Source of the DNA: CALELM01 sp045617105
GTDB lineage: Bacteria; Bacillota; Negativicutes; Selenomonadales; Selenomonadaceae
Direction: 5' to 3'
NCBI GenBank assembly: GCA_045617105.1
Contig: JAZLHW010000157.1
Span: forward strand, 1 to 21,929
DNA length: 21,929 nucleotides
Notes under the pieces: generated by a model
The model's database searches: none
What the model was told of the DNA's origin: nothing
Seen by the model: only the letters and a program-made list of their open reading frames with translations
Program-made: the position numbers and the translations under genes
Shown: positions 1 through 6,912 of the stretch, one piece after another
How the letters are laid out: the number at the start of each line of letters is the position of its first letter
Position numbering within the stretch: the first letter of the stretch is position 1

Positions 1-45
1 TATAACGAAGCTAAAGATGTCCCCTTCTTCAACAGCTTGCTGTAA
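1..45 (+). CDS. C-terminal tail of an unidentified upstream gene (partial)
   Basis: Frame 1 is open from the window edge to a TAA at 43-45 and reads YNEAKDVPFFNSLL. Only 14 codons are visible, so neither the product nor even the reality of the gene can be established. A strongly structured stretch (57-132) begins 12 bases after the stop, as would be expected of a 3' untranslated region or the end of a mobile element. It could equally be a chance open frame. Confidence 0.25.
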   Translation, partial: YNEAKDVPFFNSLL

Positions 46-56
46 GTGGGGGAAGC

Positions 57-132
57 CCAATTTTAACAAGCGGTGAGCATATCTCCTGCTTCGTTGAAAT
101 GCGAATTGGAGGGAAAATGCTTATGGCATTTT
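57..132. other. Structured hairpin region of unknown role
   Basis: Bases 65-77 pair with 83-95, giving 12 pairs (one G-T), two single-base bulges (T74 and C92) and a 5-base loop. An outer CCAATT (57-62) can pair with AATTGG (104-109). A second hairpin follows: AAAATGC (114-120) pairs with GCATTTT (126-132) around a 5-base loop. No clear T-tract follows the first hairpin, so it is not a classic terminator. It could be the structured end of an IS200/IS605-type element, a REP-like repeat or part of a non-coding RNA; nothing seen decides between these. The remainder, from 133 to about 265, shows nothing I recognise apart from a short GGAGG...CCTCC inverted repeat at 220-240. Confidence 0.4.
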
Positions 133-269
133 CTTGAACAATGGCGTTATAAAAAATGTTGAAAAAACTTAGGTACAAGGAATTTTCTTCAATAAAAAAC
201 AAAAAATTTCTCAAGACTAGGAGGATTATCCCACTCCTCCGAAGAATGTAATGTGTTGGGGAAAGACAT

Positions 270-300
270 GTTTTTTATGAGATTGGGATTTATAAAATGT
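270..300 (+). promoter_or_regulatory. Weak candidate promoter of the Hsp70/HerA operon
   Basis: A TATAAA box at 291-296 lies in an AT-rich stretch about 70 bases before the first start codon. No convincing -35 hexamer sits 16-18 bases upstream; the region at 268-277 is T-rich. An 8-base palindrome GAATATTC (303-310) lies just downstream and could be an operator half-site or chance. The call rests mainly on the -10-like box and the need for a promoter ahead of a ten-gene operon. Confidence 0.3.
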
Positions 301-363
301 GAGAATATTCTTGCAGATATCTTTCCATCGCTTCAAGGATGAAATGGGAGAGGAGATTTTATT

Positions 364-639
364 ATGCAATCAGAAAAGACATTGGAACGGAAAAAAGCTG
401 AGGCAATAATCAAGTACTTGCTCAACGAGGTTGAAACTGTGGAAGAAGGCGATATAACGGTTGAGGAAGTGGTAGAGCTTTTGGAAGAGTATTCAGACCT
501 TGATGCTGAGGCGAGAGCCGAGATTATTCTTGTTTATTTGGGAGAGGATAATTCTCGGTTGGACTATGATATCGATGATATTTACGAAATCTCCCGTATC
601 ATCCGCAAGAGGTTTATCCGTGATGACGATGATGAATGA
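364..639 (+). CDS. Small acidic helical protein, first gene of the operon
   Basis: A 91-residue protein of unknown function. It is strongly acidic, with a Glu/Asp-rich centre (VETVEEGDITVEEVVELLEE) and a C-terminus ending in DDDDE, and is predicted by eye to be mostly helical. There is no signal peptide or membrane segment. The start ATG has a good ribosome site, AGGAG at 351-355, eight bases upstream. The stop overlaps the ATG of the next gene (ATGA, 636-639), so translation is probably coupled. A small acidic protein at the head of an operon could be an adaptor, an inhibitor or an antitoxin-like regulator, but nothing seen assigns one of these roles. The operon continues without a gap through 15432. 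Confidence 0.8.
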   Translation: MQSEKTLERKKAEAIIKYLLNEVETVEEGDITVEEVVELLEEYSDLDAEARAEIILVYLGEDNSRLDYDIDDIYEISRIIRKRFIRDDDDE

Positions 640-1877
640 TGATTTTGGGGAATCGACTGCCTCATTTGCAAGAAGTATGCGTGAAAGATTTTAGATGGAG
701 GAAAGGAAAATTGCTTCAAAAGGATAAAGATTCTCTTATCACGGAGATTAACATGGCTAAGGATACCGAAGATGTATGTCATTTGGATGAACTTATGACA
801 ATTGATGAGCTGCAGAACGATTTTTCATTGAGCGAAATTGTTTCCATGGTAAGGGAGAATGTACTTCAAGATTGGTTAAGAGAACGCTTTTTGAGTGCCG
901 AGGCTGATGCTTTATCGGAAAAGAACATTGCCAATATGGATAATAACAGCCTCAGAATATTGGTTTGCAACACCCTTAATATCGACATCATGGCTTTGTG
1001 CAATCATGAAGTAAATATACTTACAGAAGCGGTTAAACAAGACCGCAAACGGCTTTTGTACGGGAAAGCGAACGACAAACAAGAAATCATTGCAACTAAT
1101 CAAACAGAATTGGTAAATGCGTTTCAAAATAACTCTATTGATAAAATTTATCTGTGCGGCAATGTATTTTCGATTCCCATAGAACACACAGGCATTACCT
1201 ATGTAGGAAAAGAGAATGCCGTTATTAGCATTACAGCTAGAGACGGTGAAATAATTGATTTTGATGAAAATCACGTTTACTTCTATGAGCTGACCATCGT
1301 ATTTCATTTCTTAAATCCACAACAAGTGAAAATCGCTCATTCTAGCTCTGCCGAGCATAATAATCATCTGATTTTTCTGCACGAAAATCGTATTATCGAG
1401 GATGATTCTGTTTGTCCGCATGAATTGTCGAAATTATTGATGGGACGTACCCCCTTTGAAACGGCTTATGATTTTGCTGAGAGAGTCAAGCGACTGCATG
1501 GGGTTATTGTCGGAAAGGCATACCTTAAAGATGCGGACTATGATTTGTGGCACGAGGCTTTTTTCTTGCGTCCGATATGGCGTGTAGAGTTCATTGAGTT
1601 TCTTTATCGTTATTTGCGCGGAGCAAAAATTGTTTTTTCAAGTCCCTGTGAAGAGGCAAAAGCATTATTTGAGAATGAGCGAGTGCAGCTTATCTATGCC
1701 GATTTCGCCACGGATGTGGATGATATCGTAATTATCCGTTTGTACCTTCACGCAGACAGTGGATTTGGAAAAGTTTATTCCCTTCGTCGGCTATGGCAGA
1801 GCACATCTTGGTCGTTTGGTTCAGGATCGGGGGATGCTGGTTACGGTCTGGATTTGATTGACATTGAAGATAAATGA
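636..1877 (+). CDS. 413-residue protein of unknown function with beta-rich middle
   Basis: I do not recognise a named family. By eye it has a helical N-terminal third (to about residue 145); a beta-rich middle (about 150-235) with short repeated strand-turn units such as IDKIYLCGNVFSIPIEHTGITYVG, suggesting a solenoid or beta-helix; and a C-terminal alpha/beta part (about 270-413) ending in a Gly/Ser-rich stretch. No membrane segment or catalytic motif stands out. The start is uncertain. ATG 636 overlaps the previous stop but lacks a ribosome site. TTG 711 is preceded by GGAGG at 697-701. ATG 753 has GGAG at 743-746. The protein may therefore be 25 or 39 residues shorter. The stop overlaps the ribosome site of the following glycosyltransferase-like gene, so the two are probably made together. 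Confidence 0.8.
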   Translation: MMILGNRLPHLQEVCVKDFRWRKGKLLQKDKDSLITEINMAKDTEDVCHLDELMTIDELQNDFSLSEIVSMVRENVLQDWLRERFLSAEADALSEKNIANMDNNSLRILVCNTLNIDIMALCNHEVNILTEAVKQDRKRLLYGKANDKQEIIATNQTELVNAFQNNSIDKIYLCGNVFSIPIEHTGITYVGKENAVISITARDGEIIDFDENHVYFYELTIVFHFLNPQQVKIAHSSSAEHNNHLIFLHENRIIEDDSVCPHELSKLLMGRTPFETAYDFAERVKRLHGVIVGKAYLKDADYDLWHEAFFLRPIWRVEFIEFLYRYLRGAKIVFSSPCEEAKALFENERVQLIYADFATDVDDIVIIRLYLHADSGFGKVYSLRRLWQSTSWSFGSGSGDAGYGLDLIDIEDK

Positions 1878-1887
1878 GGATGGTTCA

Positions 1888-2766
1888 ATGGATGCTTTTC
1901 ATACATTTCGAGTGCGTGGAAACTATGGAGATTTTGCCTTAGCAGATTTTGAGCTTTTTATCATAGCGATTTCCGCCTTGGAATGGCGCAAACATAACGG
2001 TTTCATAAAGTTGGAAACAGATAGTGCAGGTGTCGAATATCTTTACAAGCAAGGTTTGACCGATGTTTGGGATAGCACTGAGGTTATCTTGGACGGAATA
2101 AAGTCACTTGGCATTGATGAGGATGTGTTTTGGGCAGGGGCAAAAATGTTTGCTCTATCTCAGCAGAAAAGCCCCTGCGTGATGCTGGATTTGGATTTCA
2201 TATTATGGAAATCTATTGATTTTGACAACTTTTGCAAGTCTTTAGCCGTCATTCATCGTGAAGATATTTGCCCATCAGTTTATCCATCGAAAAAGTTTTT
2301 TCATTTTCAACATGGTTGGCAACTGCCAAATTGGCTGGACTGGTCAGTGCGTCCTTGCAACGGAGCATTGGTTTACTTTGGCTCTCAGCATTTTATTCGG
2401 GAGTATACGGCATTTGCATTGGAGTTTATGCAGGTGTCAAAAGCAGGGGATGACCGTTTGCGTTATATGGTATTTGCCGAACAACGCTGGATGGCAATGT
2501 GTGCCGAGCATCTTAATGTGCCGATACAGGAGTTATCAACACTTGAAGGGCTTTTTGACGATAAGCAGAAATATTTTACACATATATGGGGATACAAGCA
2601 GCGACTAAGGGATAATCCAAAGGAAGCCGATGAATTTTGCCGCAAATGCGCTAGGAGACTGGCGCATGATTTTCCGGATTTCTACGAAAAACTGGCTCGG
2701 CAAGTGTGGGCAAGCAGGTATTGGGAAAGAAATCCTTTCATGTGCAAGCAAGAGGTGAATAAATAA
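1888..2766 (+). CDS. Glycosyltransferase-like protein (GT-A type, DUF6734-like)
   Basis: A 292-residue protein with marks of a GT-A fold glycosyltransferase. Strand-then-DxD appears as MLDLDFILW (Asp101 and Asp103), the usual divalent metal and sugar-nucleotide site. A C-terminal HIWGYK (His232, Gly235, Lys237) resembles the HxxGxK motif of GT8-like enzymes. The overall look, including a short N-terminal HTFRVRG strand and a late His/Trp-rich segment, recalls DUF6734 proteins as I remember them. The likely role is transfer of a sugar to an unknown acceptor, possibly a protein of the same operon. There is no signal peptide or membrane helix, so it should be cytosolic. I chose ATG 1888 because GAGGA at 1876-1880 precedes it by seven bases. 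An upstream in-frame TTG at 1858 lacks such a site. Confidence in the gene is high, in the activity moderate. Confidence 0.75.
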   Translation: MDAFHTFRVRGNYGDFALADFELFIIAISALEWRKHNGFIKLETDSAGVEYLYKQGLTDVWDSTEVILDGIKSLGIDEDVFWAGAKMFALSQQKSPCVMLDLDFILWKSIDFDNFCKSLAVIHREDICPSVYPSKKFFHFQHGWQLPNWLDWSVRPCNGALVYFGSQHFIREYTAFALEFMQVSKAGDDRLRYMVFAEQRWMAMCAEHLNVPIQELSTLEGLFDDKQKYFTHIWGYKQRLRDNPKEADEFCRKCARRLAHDFPDFYEKLARQVWASRYWERNPFMCKQEVNK

Positions 2767-3786
2767 GTGAATAAAGAAGAATTTTTTCAAATGTTGCAAG
2801 AAACGAAAATACGGCAGGAAATTTTGCGTATTGTCAAAGAGGGACAAAACTGCATTCTTAATACGGTATCCAGCAGAGCAACTACCGATAGTTTTAAACC
2901 AGAAAAGGAATCGGCTATTCTCAAAGCAGATGCGTCTATCGGTTTTTCGCAGGAGACAGAGAGCGGAATCAAAGAAAAAAACCGTATATTGGAAAACGAA
3001 AATAATCGCCTTCGGGAAGAAATGGACGAACTGCGTAATAAGTTTCAACAAGCCCAAGATGCGTATTTAAACGCAAAAAAACATATACAGGCTGCAGAGG
3101 GCGAACTTCAGGAGAGCCAAGGTAAAATCATCAAACTTAGCGGTGCATTGGAAGAAGCACAACAGAAAGCACATAATCTCCAAATGGAGAGCGATAAATG
3201 GAAAAATGCATATCAGACCGAAAAACGCAATTCTGATACGTTGAGGGCGAGATTGCAAAGCGAAATGGATGGTTTAAGACAGGAAAACCAGCGTTTAGAG
3301 AAACGGAAACATTCTCTCGAAAGGGCAAACCAGTCTTTGCAATCCCAGTTGGAACAGCGTTTTGCACATGGCTGGGAGTTATTTGAGGAATATAAGAATG
3401 TCAGCGACCACACAAAACAGCTTCTGCACAATGCTGTATTTACGCAGGAAACGGATTTCATGGCATTTATATGTGGAGGGGCGCAGACGAGTTCCTTGGA
3501 AAAATTATGGGATGCCCTAAGGGAATGTATTATATATGGGCAGAAAAAAGATGCAGAGATTCTTTGGGAAATATTTGAGTATTCCATCGAATTAGTAAAT
3601 TCCACTAAGACGCAGGCAAGATATGAAGTCCTGCCCGTCAACGAAGGCGATCGTTTTGATTCCGATGTTCATACGGAGGGTCCCAGCAGTCTGGCGCAGG
3701 GCAACGTAGTTAATGTTTATTTACCGGGGTATAAGAATACATACAACGAAAAAATCATAAAAAAGAGCATTGTTCAAGTGGGGTGA
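2767..3786 (+). CDS. GrpE-like nucleotide exchange factor with long coiled coil
   Basis: A 339-residue protein. Residues 1-66 are a variable head, about 67-198 a long Glu/Lys/Gln-rich coiled coil, about 200-285 helical, and 286-339 a beta domain. That last part matches the C-terminal beta domain of GrpE: the order GDRFDSDVH, then GNVVNVYLPGYK, then IIKKSIVQVG parallels GrpE's FDPxxH, GxVVxVxxxGY and LRPAxVxVG. GrpE is about 190 residues, built as coiled coil, four-helix bundle, then beta wing that contacts DnaK. This protein keeps that order with a longer stalk. Two Hsp70-like genes follow directly, the closer starting four bases after this stop, so I infer it exchanges nucleotide on them. 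It starts with GTG, with AGAGGTGA at 2751-2758 as ribosome site. The assignment is by motif pattern only; no search was run. Confidence 0.8.
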   Translation: MNKEEFFQMLQETKIRQEILRIVKEGQNCILNTVSSRATTDSFKPEKESAILKADASIGFSQETESGIKEKNRILENENNRLREEMDELRNKFQQAQDAYLNAKKHIQAAEGELQESQGKIIKLSGALEEAQQKAHNLQMESDKWKNAYQTEKRNSDTLRARLQSEMDGLRQENQRLEKRKHSLERANQSLQSQLEQRFAHGWELFEEYKNVSDHTKQLLHNAVFTQETDFMAFICGGAQTSSLEKLWDALRECIIYGQKKDAEILWEIFEYSIELVNSTKTQARYEVLPVNEGDRFDSDVHTEGPSSLAQGNVVNVYLPGYKNTYNEKIIKKSIVQVG

Positions 3787-3790
3787 ATGT

Positions 3791-6700
3791 ATGTCGGAGC
3801 TAAAGGTGGAAATGACCAATACCTTTTTTTTGGCCAAATCTGAAATGGATGATTTACTGTACCGCAAGTCATCTGCGGAAGCTGAAAAACTGGTTAAAAA
3901 GCTCAATGTTGCTTTAGATAAATTTGCCAAGGTTTTTTCTAAGCGGTTTGTGATGACTGAGGGAGAAGTCTGGTATGATTTTGTTACGGGACTTATCCTG
4001 CCGCAATTTGAAAACAATCGTCCCATTTCCTACAATGTTGATGAAATCGCAACACCAGATTATAAAAAAATACAAAGCATGTCGATTGATTTTTGCGGCT
4101 TTACCGGTCGTCTGATGACGGAGCAAGAGGCAAAAATTCTGCTTCACCCCGAAGCTAAGTATCCTTACAGACACTCCCATATCAACAAATTTGACATTAT
4201 GGTTGGATGGATGGTCAACTCGCAAAATATTTCCAAGGCGTGTAAGTCTGGAGCGTTAATCCTCACCAGAGAATTTTCCTGCAGCCAAGAAGGCATTGTA
4301 ACCGTGTATGATTCTAGCAGATGCAAACTCACCAACATCAAAGTCGGTCAGTCATCTCACGCTGTTGCTGTACCTGTATATGCTTTGACAGCAGGTCATC
4401 CCTTGGATCGTCAGATAAGTAACGAGGAAAAGATAACAGAATATAAGACAGCAGCCGTTGCCCTTATGGAATATGGGCTGTGGCCTATGGATATATCCGA
4501 GACAGTAAAAAGCAGTATCAAAGCTTTGTGGCCCGATATAGGCAAATATGTTATCTTTGATGAGAAAACAGGCAACTATCGGTTAAACTGTGACCTGTTT
4601 CAGCGAACATGGAAAGCCTCGCAAAACAAATCGCATGAAAATGAGTCCCTCGCCAAAATAATGATGGGAGAAGCGGATTTTGGCAAGGGCGTTGTGGCAG
4701 ATATGCCTTTTATCAAGGGATTGCTGCTGGACAGCGATCATGTTCGTGCTGATTTGTCCCCGTATCCGGAAAACATCCTCACTGACTTGAATTCTGGGCA
4801 TTGGGAACTTTATGAGCAGATGATAGAGACACCTGCAGAAACGATCCAAGTGAAGCTTCCCACAAAACTTCCTGCAAGACCTGCGGCGTTGGATATTTGT
4901 GAGAATGGGATTTGTGCCATTGACTTTGGAACGAAAAGCACTACCGTTGTTTGCCGAAACAACGGTGAATATTTGCGCCGTATCGGACGCGGGGATTTGA
5001 GCAAGGCTCCTCGCTTGGAAGATTATGAAAACCCCACGGTGATTGAGCTTCGTGACATCAAATCTTTCATTAGTGCCTATAAAGGACGAGACGGCCGCCC
5101 ATTTACAAAGTGGGAGCAAGCAACGGTATCGCATGCGGCAAGGAATCGTCTTTTGGAAAACGAAGACCGTACCATTTTTCAATCCGTATTCAGTGAGCTC
5201 AAGCAGTGGGCAAGGTCGTCAAATTCTGGATACTACCGAATGCGCGATCAAAAAGGGCATGAGGTTGTGCTGCCTTCCTGCACGGAAATCGCTGAAGGGG
5301 ACTTCGATCCCATTGAGATGTATGCCTATTATTTAGGGTTATACATCAATAATATGCACAATGACGGCGGAATTTATTTGGAGTACATTTTATCTTATCC
5401 GGTGAAATATCCTAAACCGGTACGGGATTGTATTCAGAGAAGTTTTGAGCGAGGCTTAAAAAAATCCCTGCCACCGTCTATATTGCATGATGAAGAGATC
5501 ATGCAGGACTTCTCCGTGGAAATAGGTGCCAGTGAGCCTGCTGCCTATGCGGCGTGTGCATTGAAGGAACTGAGCAAGAGTGATGAACGGATGCGGCCTA
5601 CGAAAAATAAACATATATGCTATGGAGTTTTTGATTTTGGCGGTGGGACAACAGACTTTGATTATGGTATATGGCGGCTCCCAAATGAAGAAGACGGTGG
5701 AAGTTGGAATTATGTTATTGAGCATTTTGGTGCAGGCAGTGATGAGGATTTAGGAGGAGAAAATCTCCTGAACCTTATTGCCTATCAAGTCTTTCAGGAT
5801 AACCTTGATGAGATGCGAAAAAACAATATCCACTTTGCTCTGCCTACCGGTTCGGAGCCATTTATGGGCGGCGAACTTCTTCTCGATGATTCCGATGCCG
5901 CATACTTAAATCGCCGCCGTCTGTCGGAGAAACTGCGTCCCGTTTGGGAGCAAAGGGAGAAAGGTGAGGATGACGACGAGGATTTGGGCAGTGACAAACA
6001 AGCCATGGTTTTTTTTAAAGATAGCGGAACTGTTTCCGTTGAACTGAATATCGATACACAGAAACTCCAAACCATGCTTAAAGAGCGTATCAAGCGCGGA
6101 GTCAATAATTTCTTTGTGAAAATGTGGGCTTCATTCCGGAGAAAAAATATTTCCGACAGAATAGATATCCTTCTGGCAGGAAATTCCTGCAAATCCCCTA
6201 TAGTAAGGGAACTTTTTGAGGAGCGCATTGCCAAAGAAGAACAGGAAATAAAAAAAGGTATTATGCAAGATACCGCTCAATCCAAGGAGGTCAAGGGCGT
6301 ATTCCGTCTCCATTTGCCCCTCGGCATGGACAAACAAGATGAAGCGGTCGGCAGTTTTGACCGTTATCCCACGGGAAAAACAGGTGTGGCTTTCGGTCTT
6401 TTAGCTTGTTACCGTGGTGACCGCAATATAAAGGTCATCGATTATAATTTTTCCGATGATTCGGAGGTTTCCTTCCAGTATTATTTAGGCAGGCGCAAGG
6501 GCGATAATTTTGAGGTAACCATTGGCATGGATTTAGGTTACGGCGTGTGGGCGCCTTTTATGGAACTTGAGCGTGAGGACAAAAGTTTTTCTCTCTATTA
6601 CACGTCAGAGCCGCAGGCGCTTCTCCTTGATGAGCCTATGGCAATCAGCCAAACAAAATATCGTAAATGCCGAATACGCTGCAATGACGATATCCCTGCC

Positions 6701-6826
6701 GATGAAGTTTACACGGTGTATATCCGTAAGGTTGAGCCAGCAAAGGTAGAGTATGTGGTGGCATCGCCGAAGGGGATCGAGCAGGGAGAGTATTTCACGG
6801 AAGTAATGGCGTGCGAGCTGAAATGA
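3791..6826 (+). CDS. Giant Hsp70-like ATPase A
   Basis: A 1011-residue protein with an Hsp70/actin-type nucleotide-binding domain in its second half. Phosphate-1 is AIDFGTKST (Asp378). FSELKQWA supplies the Lys equivalent to DnaK Lys70. GASEPAAYA supplies the Glu equivalent to Glu171. Phosphate-2 is VFDFGGGTTD (Asp615, Thr620). The adenosine motif is ILLAGNSCKSP (Gly797). The ATPase therefore looks active. Residues 1 to about 365 form a region absent from DnaK. After the nucleotide domain, from PTGKTGVAFGLL, a beta-rich tail of about 160 residues may stand in for the substrate-binding domain; no helical lid is obvious. The start at ATG 3791 follows GGGGTG at 3780-3785; an upstream TTG at 3770 lies inside the previous gene. 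It is paralogous to the next gene. Client and exact role are unknown. Confidence 0.9.
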   Translation: MSELKVEMTNTFFLAKSEMDDLLYRKSSAEAEKLVKKLNVALDKFAKVFSKRFVMTEGEVWYDFVTGLILPQFENNRPISYNVDEIATPDYKKIQSMSIDFCGFTGRLMTEQEAKILLHPEAKYPYRHSHINKFDIMVGWMVNSQNISKACKSGALILTREFSCSQEGIVTVYDSSRCKLTNIKVGQSSHAVAVPVYALTAGHPLDRQISNEEKITEYKTAAVALMEYGLWPMDISETVKSSIKALWPDIGKYVIFDEKTGNYRLNCDLFQRTWKASQNKSHENESLAKIMMGEADFGKGVVADMPFIKGLLLDSDHVRADLSPYPENILTDLNSGHWELYEQMIETPAETIQVKLPTKLPARPAALDICENGICAIDFGTKSTTVVCRNNGEYLRRIGRGDLSKAPRLEDYENPTVIELRDIKSFISAYKGRDGRPFTKWEQATVSHAARNRLLENEDRTIFQSVFSELKQWARSSNSGYYRMRDQKGHEVVLPSCTEIAEGDFDPIEMYAYYLGLYINNMHNDGGIYLEYILSYPVKYPKPVRDCIQRSFERGLKKSLPPSILHDEEIMQDFSVEIGASEPAAYAACALKELSKSDERMRPTKNKHICYGVFDFGGGTTDFDYGIWRLPNEEDGGSWNYVIEHFGAGSDEDLGGENLLNLIAYQVFQDNLDEMRKNNIHFALPTGSEPFMGGELLLDDSDAAYLNRRRLSEKLRPVWEQREKGEDDDEDLGSDKQAMVFFKDSGTVSVELNIDTQKLQTMLKERIKRGVNNFFVKMWASFRRKNISDRIDILLAGNSCKSPIVRELFEERIAKEEQEIKKGIMQDTAQSKEVKGVFRLHLPLGMDKQDEAVGSFDRYPTGKTGVAFGLLACYRGDRNIKVIDYNFSDDSEVSFQYYLGRRKGDNFEVTIGMDLGYGVWAPFMELEREDKSFSLYYTSEPQALLLDEPMAISQTKYRKCRIRCNDDIPADEVYTVYIRKVEPAKVEYVVASPKGIEQGEYFTEVMACELK

Positions 6827-6912
6827 AGGTAGATTGAAGTTGCCAAGCAACACGATGGAAATGAAGTACGGAAAACAGTGCTTTAAAATATGATCAAGAA
6901 AGGAATACTATA

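Noticed and set aside
29..214. 61-codon minus-strand frame at the left edge
   Set aside because: It overlaps the structured hairpins, has no convincing ribosome site and no recognisable sequence; left unannotated.
364..1877. Toxin-antitoxin pair made of the first two genes
   Set aside because: The overlap and the acidic first protein suggested it, but neither protein has a toxin or DNA-binding motif and both belong to a ten-gene operon.
3826..3834. T8 runs in Hsp70 A (near 3823-3832 and 6008-6016) as phase-variation tracts
   Set aside because: Eight-base T runs are common in this composition, and the frame is intact through both; no evidence of slippage.
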